Made by a program: the position numbers and the translations under genes. Positions 45,376 to 57,300 of a stretch of 64,000 bases of DNA are shown piece after piece (position 1 is the stretch's first letter; each line of letters starts with the position of its first letter). Source of the stretch: Meghimatium bilineatum (lineage: Eukaryota > Mollusca > Gastropoda > Stylommatophora > Philomycidae); the NCBI GenBank assembly GCA_034231615.1, contig CM067318.1:34319382-34383381 (forward strand). Reading direction: 5' to 3'. Under the pieces are notes generated by a model, which saw nothing but the letters and a program-made list of their open reading frames with translations, had not been told where the DNA came from and did no database searches.

Positions 45376-48300
45376 GTGAGATGAATTGTTTGTAGTTGGT
45401 CATATGTCTAAATGGAAGCAGAGGTTAACTTAATATTCTTTTTTTCTTCTTCGTTCGTTCTCAAACTCCTGCAGATTAGCAGGATGTAGTCCGGAGAATG
45501 GGCGCAGGCACAGCCTTCCAGGGTGACAGCACTGTTCAGCTGTTCTAGAACAAATGCTAGTCCCTGACGCTCATAAAAATGTGTATAGACTCGGACTTAG
45601 GATGAGTGGTTCATGAAGTTGGTGAACAACACTTCGGCTAAGAGGGTGAACGAGTCCGAGTCCATTTCATCTGTCAAGTTCTTACTAAACCGGAACCAGG
45701 CTTGAGGATGAGAAAAGGTTCAGTACCCAATGGGCCCAGTCACAATACGTCAAATTACATGAGACAAGTTCACTGGTGGCGGAGCACCTCGTGCAAGATA
45801 GATGTGAAGGACAAACAGTTTCGGCGTAGAATAAGTACACATTCACTGCCTGACGACAGATAGGAAGGCTGTCACAGGCTAGGGCAGTCCACCCGAAATG
45901 TCAAGGCATGTCGAAATCAGATGTGCTGGGCCTGCTAGGAACATAACGGTGGCACAATGTAACTACACTCCTGGCGGAAATCACATGAATATCTGTGCTG
46001 ATTACAATGGAGCGAACGCAAAACAAACAAACAAGATTAAATGTTTTTCTTGTCTCTTGCTGCTAACTTTATTTATGTTTAGAATAATGCCTGTGTGTTA
46101 TTGGCACAGAAAGGGAAATAACACTTACCACATGTCGTAAGAGGTAATAAAGAGGTTTAGAATAATGCCTCGCCCGTGTGTTGCCAGGGCCCAAAAGGGG
46201 AGTAAAGAATAGCAACACTGTTTACCTTCCACGCATGTCGTAAAAGGCGACTAAGGAGGTTATGGGATGGAGTTGGTATTGCACTGGATCTGTTGTTGCT
46301 GGTTGTTGATTTCCTGGTGGAGAAATCCATGTTGTTTATATTCATTATGGTTTTTTGTTCTTAACTGTTTTTGTTGTCTTGATAAAGATCCCAATTGGAC
46401 CACCACATTGACAATTGTATTTGTTCTTTTTAAAAAAAAAATTGTTATATTGTTATTTTCTATATTTTCTTATTTTATATTGATAGTTTTCTAGTAACCT
46501 ATTTACTTTATTTGCATTTACCCATATAGGGTCAGTGACCAAAGCCATGCTGAAGTTGGATGTGTCCGGCCGAAAGGTGCAGATATCGCAGCAATGCTGT
46601 AAACCATGACACAACACATTCCGTTCTCCGGACTGCATCCTGCTAATCTGCATGAGTTTGAGAAAGAACGCAGAAGAAGAATACTGCCTGTGTGTTATTG
46701 GCACCAGAAAGGGAAATAACACTTGTCACATGTCGTAAGAAGGTACTAAGGAGGTATGAGCTATTTCATCCAATGATCTTCTCTGAGCTGAAGTCTGCTG
46801 AAAACCCATTCCTGTACCTCTGGGAGAAAATTAACCCTTTTATCTGCAGGATGCTTTGAGAGTGCAAGAAAATCATGACAAAATCTCATCTAGAAATAAT
46901 ATGTCCATTTTGTAGCATTGCAACCCACAGGTACATTGCAACCCACAGGTACATTGAGTACAGCAGTCATCTAGTGCTTGCATAAACTGTGGAAAACCTT
47001 AGATAATAACAATAAGACCCAAAAACATTTAGATCGTAGGGGTGCCACACTGGTGACATCAGTAAAAGAACGCTCTCCAAATATCTATCCATAGCCACTT
47101 GGAGGGGCGTAGACAAAATCATGCCCAGACCATTCCTTGATGTTGTAAATCCAGGATTTTCTTTAGTATAAAGGTACGGCAGATCCCATAACAGTGACCT
47201 GCCGTCGGAGATGAAGATAACTTTTCGTTTGCTAAGCTGCAGCAACTACAGTATTAGATGGGATGGCCAGTTTCCTTCCTTGCTGTGTTTACCTTCCCCA
47301 ACTCATGCGTCAGGTATCCATTTACAGCTGGGTCAACTGGAGGAGCTGTCAGGAGATAAATCTAGCCCCGATTGTTTTGTCCAGATGTTATTTGGAACCC
47401 GGCACTGGCACGCTGTAATCCAGTAAGCAAGCTCACTATCAGCTAGGCCACTGCATTTCTCTTTAGTATAACCTCATAAAGAATGCCAGATAAAGACCAT
47501 CCTAGCAGGTTTTTATCATCTTTGAACTGAATAAACCCAGTTTAAAAGTATTTTTGAAATACTTTTTTTCTTTTTAATAGAAAGGTTTTTACAAGAAGAT
47601 TGATGCCATCATTGACGGTTTCCTGTTGGCAAGTGTTAACACAAACGGAACTAGCAATGGTACAAGTAGCATCGACATTGAGCATGCTCACAATGGTGAA
47701 TTTTCATCAGCGACAGTAGCCAGTGGTGGGCATATCACTAACGGATCCTCTGTTGCTGTGACATTGTCTAAATTTGCATTGGGCTCTAACATTGAAAATA
47801 ACGTAGAAAATAAAGAATTTACAAACGAGAATACAGATGGCAGAAGCAAGGTCAACTGCAAAGTGGTAAGATAAATGTTTTATTTTTGTGTTTATTTTTC
47901 TTCTGCGTTCGTACTCAAACTCCTAAAGTTTAGCAGGATGTAGTTCGGAGAATGGAATGCATTTGGTCATGGTTTACAGCTTAGCTGTGATGTCTGCGCC
48001 TTTCAGCCTAACACATCAGATTTAAGAATGGATTCTGGGTCACTATGACGGGAAGGGACAGCTAACTCCACACCAAAACCTCCTTAGTTGACTCTTATGA
48101 CATGATTGGCAAATAACAGTGTTTCTAATATGGTACATTGCCTTTTTCAGCATTCATTCCTGCAGTCCTGCTGGTTAGCAGGACATTGTCTGGAGAGGCG
48201 AATAAATTGTGTGATGGTTTACAGCTAGGCTGTATTATCTGCGCCTTCCAGCTCGGCACGTTTGACTTCAGCATGGTTTTTGGGTCACTATGACCTATGG

Positions 48301-51300
48301 AATGGGACTGCCAACTCTCTCTCACACAGACATGACCCCCTTCCCCCCCCTCCATGCATGGAAGATTAGTAATGATTTCTTTGTTTTCTTTTTGGGAAAG
48401 GCAACACGTGTGTACATTTAACACACTGTACAAGATCTAGGGGTATTAGTCTAAAAAATGTACTCAGTGACCACACCAAGAGAATTGTGTTCATACAGGC
48501 CCATATCTGCCCAAACCACTGTCTGGCACATGCAGGTCAGTATCTGCCAAAATCATTGGTTTTTAAATTCAGGTCTGTAGTTGCCCAAACTGTGGTCTAT
48601 TTTGCACATACATATCCGTATCTGCCCAAACTGCTGTGGTATGCATATCTATAGCTGCCCACACCACTGTCTGGTTTGCACATGCAGATGCTGAACGCAG
48701 AAGAAGAAGCTTTTTCAGAGGCTCATAGCTTTCTTCTTGTCTTTACTTACGTACAGTGTGCAGTTCTGTAAAATATGTTTTGTGTTTTCTGGAACTTGTC
48801 CAAAAGGGTACATATCAGTGACACCAACTCCAAACTTCCCGTACATATGTTAGAGTATTTTCTCAATCTAAACATAGTTTGTTCCTTTCTTCCAAGCTTG
48901 TAGATAGCATTGTCCTTTTGGCTGCCATGGATGAGGTGAGCTCCATTCCATGTTAATGGATCTTTTGATGATGGACTACATTTTCAGAATTAAAAATTGT
49001 TTCTTTATAACAATTACTACAAAATATGTAAAAAATAATCCGACCTTGAAATATACTATATTACTTTATGTCATCAGGATATCGCGAAGACACAGAATGG
49101 TAACCAACTATTGAACGGCGTAGGGGAAGTTGATCTGATTGAAGCAGAGATTGACACTAACGGAGCAGACAATGGGTTTGAAGATGACTTCTCACCACCG
49201 GTTAAAAAATTAAAAGGAGGTAGAAAATCCGTAGAGACACCCACTCGAAGTAAGTATAGAGGATTAATTTAATAAACAACAAATTTGTTCTCATAAGTTG
49301 TAGAAGAAATGGTTATCGTTTCTTCTTTTTCGGCGTTTATTTTCAAACTCCCACTGGGTCACTCTTGTAGCAGGACAATGATCCTACTAGATTTCCAACA
49401 CGATGTAGTTCAGAGAATGGAAATAAGCTGTGTCGCCTTTTTATGCGTTCCAATGGCCCGACACATTTGTCTTTGGCAGTTTGTTTTGGTTCCAAGAAAT
49501 TTACAGGCCATTGCGCTCGGGTGTTGCTGGAGCCCAAAAGAGGAGCAAAGAATAACAACACTTAAATTGTTGCAGGATGTTTGTACAAAATGTTTGATCC
49601 TATGTACAATGATGTGGTTTCTCTCCTACTTCCTGTGTACAGTGATGTGGTTTCTCTCCTACTTCCTGTGTACAGTGATGTGGTTTCTCTCCTACTTAAT
49701 CACCCCTTTCCCTGGGCGCCTGAGAAAAAAATACACAAAAACGCTCCACCTTATCTGAGTTATTTTGACACAAATACGGCATAAAATTATGTTTTGTTAT
49801 ATCATTAACTTACCTTATGCTGTGCGCTGTTCTTGCAAGTCGAAATACCAAAATATTGGTTTCTGGGGTAACCATATTTAGTGTAAATCCTAAAGTATCG
49901 AGCTACTGGGTTCTAAGGGTAAACACGGCATCTGGATCACTTTGACCCCATGTGAGATGGGACAACCAACTCCTACGTGTTTAATCACTTTTTAAAAAAT
50001 ATTTTTTATTTCCAGACTAATGTAATATGGACTGAACAAACTAATCAAACGTGAAGAAATCACATACAATGTCCGCTCGTTTAAGACTATGGACATACAA
50101 TGTTTTTATTTTAAATGCTGACACGTGGCACCTCTGATACATATTGTTTTTGTGTTTTTCAATGAATAAACGAACATTCTATAACATAACAACAACTAAA
50201 ACATAAAAACAGCAATTAAAACATGTAGATATCACTTTCTATGACGATCACTTGCCAATGCTACACTACATTTGATCACTTGCCAATGCTACACTACATT
50301 TGATCACTTGTCAGTGCTACACTACATTTGATAGTAAAATATGTGGTCGAAAATGGACAAATTCATTTCAGAAATTTGTTGTCAAAAATTAGCCGGCTTT
50401 TTCCTTCTTGCAATCGTAATGTGTAAAGGAATTTGACCTTTAGGCTGTGACATATTTCTTTCTAGCTTCGTGTGGCGGGAATTCTACATCATATAAGCTT
50501 TACTTCGTGTGATTCCGTGCTGATGATTTGGGGCATAGCAATGGGGGTGAATGGAGACGCCTACCGACCCAAGTTACATAATGACATCGGGGCTATAACC
50601 ACCTATAGAGCCTGTACGGTTAATTAGGTGTAATTGCTTAGTGGCATCAGAAAATATGTATATGTTTTACCTATACTCTACAGCACCTGCTCGGACTTCA
50701 GGTCGTCTCGCCTCTAAGACTCCTGATGACAAACAGCCCACAATTATGTCATTGTTTTCTGGAAGGTGAGTTACTTGAACGTACATGATTATTATTTACT
50801 TTCTTTACTGCCAAAACATGTTTGCATTAGTTTGATTAAAAAATTCAAGTAAATAGAAAACTGCAGTAAAATTGTGCACCAATTGGTAAGTAAATATATA
50901 AAAAAAAATTAAATAGCAGTTTACATAGAACAATCACTGTTTGATTTTGTGGTTCCTATTCTGTGTTTGATTGATTGATTTTGTGGTTCCTATTCTGTGT
51001 TTGATTGATTGATTTTGTGGTTCCTATTCTGTGTTTGATTGATTGATTTTGTGGTTCCTATTCTGTGTTTGATTGATTGATTTTGTGGTTCCTATTCTGT
51101 GTTTGATTGATTGATTTGGTTGTTCCTATTCTGTTTGTTTGATTGATTTGGTGGTTCCTATTCTTTGATTGATTGATTTGGTGGTTCCTATTCTGTGTTT
51201 GTTTGATTGATTTGGTGGTTCCTATTCTGTGTTTGATTGATTGATTTGGTGGTTCCTATTCTGTGTTTGATTGATTGATTTGGTGGTTCCTATTCTGTGT

Positions 51301-54300
51301 TTGTTTGATTGATTTGGTAGTTCCTATTCTATCAAATATTTTCACTTGATCAGGGTGTACTTTACCCTTTTGTTTGCTTTCAGTAGTTTTTTTTCACAAG
51401 GTCACAAAAATAGATATAATCAGTAATGAGACAATCAGACGGCAGGTGGGTATAACACGAGTGCGGAACTTCATCAGAAAACAGCAGGTCAAATGGTTCT
51501 GACATGTTACTAGTTACTAATACCATCCGAAAAGTGATGCTGTTTAAGTACAGTGGGCTTAAAGTTAGAGAGGCACCCATGAAAATATGGACAGCATAAA
51601 TAGAAGAGGTTTCTAAAACAACTTGTTTTTAGAAAGCTCACGGGTCTGTTCCAGATCTCGTCTGTTCCTGTATATCAGGGCTCCATTGAGGCAGCAAGAA
51701 ATTAAGGTTATATGAAAATATAAATGATTGGGATATATTATGAATAGCATTAATTGAGTTACATTCTTCCCAAAATGCAGTATTACTTATGAGCACTAAA
51801 CTTCCTCACAATTCTGAGCAAGTTGACATGATGCCGCCATGGGCACCTCTAAAGACTCTGAAATGTCTCTTGTCCGTTGTTATCTTTGCCTTGTTACCAG
51901 CAACTATGCCTTCCATTACTAGTTTTCTCATGCTATTACGTCTCTTTATATAACCAAAATAAACTTCAGCTTTCATGTTGTGATGTTGTTCAAGATTCGA
52001 CCCGTATCTACATTTAATGTTCTTTACATTGATTTGTCTTTCTCTGTGCATGGACCAAGAAGACGATGGACCAGCGACATCGAAGAATGTATGCACATAT
52101 CTCTGGCCAATGCAGTCCTGCTTGCCCGGGATAGAGAAGCGCTCAGAGTATCCACGATGAACACATCGTTCTGAGAAGAATATCTCACTTGATAAATAAT
52201 ATGCTTGCTCTGTCCAGATGTAATTTAGCTTGACTGCTTTTGCATTGATATTTTATTATTGATATTACTTGTTTGAAACTACTTTCTACGGAAACATTCA
52301 TAATTTCCAAGCAGGCCCAAGTTGGAACCAAAGAAAGGTCAAGAAATAGTTGCTAATGATGTTCAAGCCAAGATGACTGAATGTGACAAGTGTCCTGATA
52401 AGAGCGATGATAAGGAAAACAGTCCCAAGAGGGCCAAACTAGAAGATGAAAATAATATCAACCAACAAGAAAGGTAAGCTGATTTTTAAATTAATTACAA
52501 TCTGGCATATGACTTGGCATAGATTATGTTAACTGCATGTAGAGTGCCTGGTCTCGCCAGTGACATACCAGAACAACCACCATGCAACAACAAATCCCTA
52601 GTAGATAACGTGTATGTCGTGAATAGTATTATTTTTCTCGAATAATAATAAATGCTTCCTTTTGGGAAAAACATAAACCTATAAGCCCCCTTAACACAAC
52701 CATGCTTATACTCACCGGTATCACCTTAGTTGAGGAAGACCTGTACTTTTGTCAGAAAATCTGTCAATTTATCAGTGGACTGTCAAGCTATCTGCTTGCA
52801 GCTAAAGGTATTATTTCATCATCATCATGTGTCAAGAGCTATCTGCTCGCAGCTATAGGTATTATTTCATCATGTGTCAAGAGCTATCTGCTCGCAGCTA
52901 TAGGTATTATTTCATCATCATCATGTGTCAAGAGGTATCTGCTCGCAGCTATAGGTATTATTTCATCATCATCATGTGTCAAGAGGTATCTGCTCGCAGC
53001 TATAGGTATTATTTCATCATCATCATCATGTATCAAGAGGTATATGCTCGCAGCTAAAGGTATTATTTCATCATCATCATCTGTTTGTTTCCCCTCCCAC
53101 TTGTAATCTTTTACTTCATGTTATGAACTGTTTCTTATTTACAGAAATTCCACAGTGTTGACTTTAAGTCATACGAAAGCTCTCCCAGAAAGATGTAATG
53201 AATGTTTGAAGTACATGGACGATCAGGAACTGAAGTTATTTCCTGGTGATTCTGAAGATGCTGTAAGTTGTGTTGCTCATTTGTTTGTATCTGTGGTCAG
53301 TTAAGAAAAATGTGTCTCTTCCTTTTTTTCCTTGCATCGTTCCTTGAAGGATCATTGTAGCAAGGTTAGAAGGTAATAGTCACGTCCATAAAGTATTTTT
53401 TTTCCATTGTGCACACATTAGGCCTGCTGTCCACTAGAAGCGACTTTTGTGTAAACGAGAGACGGATCTCAATGTAAAGAATGCTACAGAACAGTGTCCT
53501 TTGTAAGTGACCGTGAGCGACCAATTTATTACTTTTCCAAAGGCCATGGTTTCGTAACACGCTTTGCATTTGGCTCAGTTATGGGTGTACTCTAGTAATT
53601 GCTTGATCTCATTGCTTTCATTAGACGGCAGGCCTTACTTAAGCTAAAATGATTATTTGTAGTCGGGCAAGTGTTGCCGGACTCAAAAGGGGAACAGAGA
53701 GTACCAACACTAAGGCCTGCCATGCATGTTGTAGGAAGTGACTAAGAGGATTTTGTGAGTTGAATTTACTGTTTCATAAACGATCTAATGTTATACTGAA
53801 GTTGGATGTGCTGGGCTGACGGGCACAGATATTGTAGTCAAGCTGCAAACTATGGTACAACTCATTCCATCCTCTGAAGTGCAGCCTGTTATATGCAGGA
53901 GTTTGAGAACAAGCTCAGAAAAAATTGTGTAGTTTTGACATACAGTCTTCTTCTTCTTTCGAACTCTGGTAACCAACACAAAAGTGCATGTGATTTTCGC
54001 CGGGAAGCATGAAGTACGTTGTAGTACTAATTTACGGCATAACTGAGTTATTTGCACCTTGGAAGGTCCTGCACATCCGATTTCGGCATGTACCATGCAG
54101 TGAATTTTTCATTTTCTCTCTTAATTAATAATTGCATCCCTAGAATTCCTGACAACTGTCTCTAATTTTTTACTTGGTATATGCTGAAGTTGGATGTGTC
54201 AGGCCGAAAGGTGCAGTCAATCTGTAAACCATGACAACATTCTTTTCTCCAGAGTACATGCTACTAATCTGCAGTTCACTTGCTATTATATTTCTGTTGG

Positions 54301-57300
54301 CCTATGTGTATTTGACGCCAACAGGAACATCTCACGGCAGTGGTGAGACATCACAAAACTTGTGTGGTTTGGCCATGAGGCATGATTTCCTTTCCAAAAT
54401 TATCTTGCAGGGAACAGCTGATGGTTGATGAAGAAGAGGTGGTAAGAGGAAAGTATGGATTGATAATATTAAAGACTGGACAAGATTAAGATTCTTCACC
54501 TAAACAAAGAACAGAGAGGCATGGCAAAATTTTTCTGTTGACATTTCAAGAGTGGCACCGCTATATTTCAAGAGTCTCAACTCTACGACCCTGAAGGGTT
54601 ATGGATATGATCATGATGTGTATTGCCAGGTCTGAAAAAGGGATCAAAGAAATAACGCTGCCACTTACCATGCATAGTGTAAGTGGTGACTAAGGATGTT
54701 TTGGTATGGACTAACTTCCTCATTCAATAAGTTGTTTTTGACCAAAAATGTCATGCGGAAGTTTGATGTGTTGGGCGAAAAATGCATGGATAGTGTAGCT
54801 TTAAACCATGATGTGATATATTTCATCTAGTAATTTAAAAACGAATCCCGAAGATTGATGTTTATAGCTAATTTTGTCTCTCATACACATAATAGATCTA
54901 TTGTAATGTCTGTAGCGGGAAATGTCAGGCTAATATTGGTTTTACTATTTCTAGGTTGAAGAGTTCATTGCCCTCACTGATCCAAAGTTGTCATTGTTTA
55001 CTGGTAACAAAGACTTTGATAAAATAACGGAAGACCGGCCACAACATAAAATCACAAACTTCAGGTAAGTCTCCCTCTTTTTTTTGAACGTTCAAAAATT
55101 ATTTGTCTCCTTCCTCGTTCTCCTATCGGAGTCAGAAGCTGATATCTTCTTTTTTCAGCGTTCATTTTAACTCATGCTGGTTCTCTCTTATAGCAGGACA
55201 ATGATCCTACAAGATTTCCAGCAGGGTGTAGTCCAGAAAATGAAAATGCATTGTGTCGCCGTTTTATTTGCGCCAATGGCAGACACATCCCGTCTTCGGC
55301 GGAGGATACACATTAAGAAAGCTAACAGAAAGCATAGCAAACTACCGAAGATGGATGTGTTGGGCCATTGGTGCAAATAAAATGGCGACAACACAATTTA
55401 ATTCTCCATTTTCATATCCATTCTCTGGACTACATCCTTCTGGAAATCTAGTAGGACCATTGTCCTAACAAGAGAGATTCAATAGGAATTTGAGAATGAA
55501 CGTTGAAGAAGAAAGCATAATAATACAGGCATTACTCTAGAACCCACAGGAAACGAGAAATAACAAGTATTATCTAGAGGAAAGAAATAGATGCAGATAC
55601 GCAAAAGTAGTTTGGTGTGGTAGAGCATGGAAAGAACTGGAAGCAAGCTAAAAATAGGACAAGATAGAGGAGTTTGTTTAAGACCTATATTCCATGAGGT
55701 GCAAATAGTTGTATAGCCAGATAGATAGACATAATAGATGATTGATTGAATATTTGATTGATAGATTCATCTGCATGCACTTTAATCTTTAAAACTGTGT
55801 TCCCTTCCAGTGTTTATGATAAGAACACACACTTGTGTGCATTTGACACCTGCCTGATTGAACGTAACAAGTATCTGTACTTCAGCGGAGTCTTGAAACC
55901 CATATTTGAAGAGGATGCCAGCCCAGAAGGTATGGATGTGAAGTTAGGTTGTTTGTATAGAGTTTCTGTAAAAGATGCCAGCAGCAAATAACTTCCATAT
56001 TTTTTCTGTTATTAGTTCTTCAGTGTAACATTTTTCTTCTATCGATTGTTTTCTCTGCTGTTACTGTTAGCTGTAGCATGGTTGAATGCTGGTCGGTTTT
56101 TGGGCAATATTACATTTGGTCGCTTGATATGCAGTAATATTGTGAGGTCTCAGAGCGTTTGTAACTCCTTTAATCCACTTTCTTCTTGGTCTTCCTTTGC
56201 CGTTTGATGTCTTCATTTATGTTGTATGCTCTGTTGTTGGCCAATACTGGTTCATTCTCATTAAGTGGCGGAACCATTTCAGTCTCTGATTTTCAATATA
56301 TTTGACCGCAGATGTTCCAGCAATTTTTAAATCTTTATATTCCCCATATGATCACTTCTTGTTTTGTTTGCTTTTTTTTCATTAGAAGATTTTCTTTTTC
56401 TATATTCATTTCACATTCCAGGATTAGCAGTTGGAGGTTACAATTTGAATAATCTAAGAAATGCTGACGATACAATTCTGATTGAAGGGAGCGAACAACA
56501 ACTTCAAGCCCTGTTGGACATGGTAGTACAAGCAAGTGAAAACAAAGGAATTAGTCTAAAAAAGAAGAAAACAAGGAATGGCTGTTTCAAAGACATACAT
56601 AAAGTTAAAATTCAGATAAACAAACATGCCAGATTTAGCATGCAGGTTTGAAGGTCTCACTAGTGTCCCATTAGACAAACTTGCTATGCAACAGCACAGA
56701 TTCCCTAGTAGATCTTCTACAGTGTTCATTCTCAAACTCCCGCTGGATCTCCCTTATAGCAGGACAATGGTCCTACTAGATTTCCAGCAGGATGTAGTCC
56801 AGAGAATGGAAATGCGCTGTGTCACTGTTATTTGTTCCAATGGTCTAACACATCCATCTTCTGCGTGGCCATAGTAAATTATATGACTACACAGGAAGCT
56901 TTTTACCTTCTGAGTGGTACATTTCTTCTCAAAGCATTGCATGCGTATAGGGAGTTGGGAGTCATGAAATACATCTCTGGAGAAACCTCAATTGCACAAA
57001 AGGATGCAAATCCTGTATTGCTCATTATTTCCAGGGATTGAAACAAAAATGACAACATCTTTTAGTCGTAGTACAGATATGTGTTAAAGTCCCATGGTAG
57101 CAACTATTAGGTGGTGTGGCCAGTTTCCTTCCTTGCTGTGTTTACCTTCCTCAACACATACTCCTGGTACCCAACTACAACCCCTGAACTGGAGGAATGA
57201 CCGTATTAAGTGAGAAATCACGACCATGATTTTTTATCTGGACTTGGTTTCAAACAAATCACATTTTCTGGTGATAGTAAACCTGGCACGCTGTAACCTG

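Noticed and set aside
52702-53106. 134-codon open frame with ([17 protein letters not shown]) repeats
   Set aside because: Tandem repeat in a DNMT1 intron, unit length variable because of (CAT)n; no homology.
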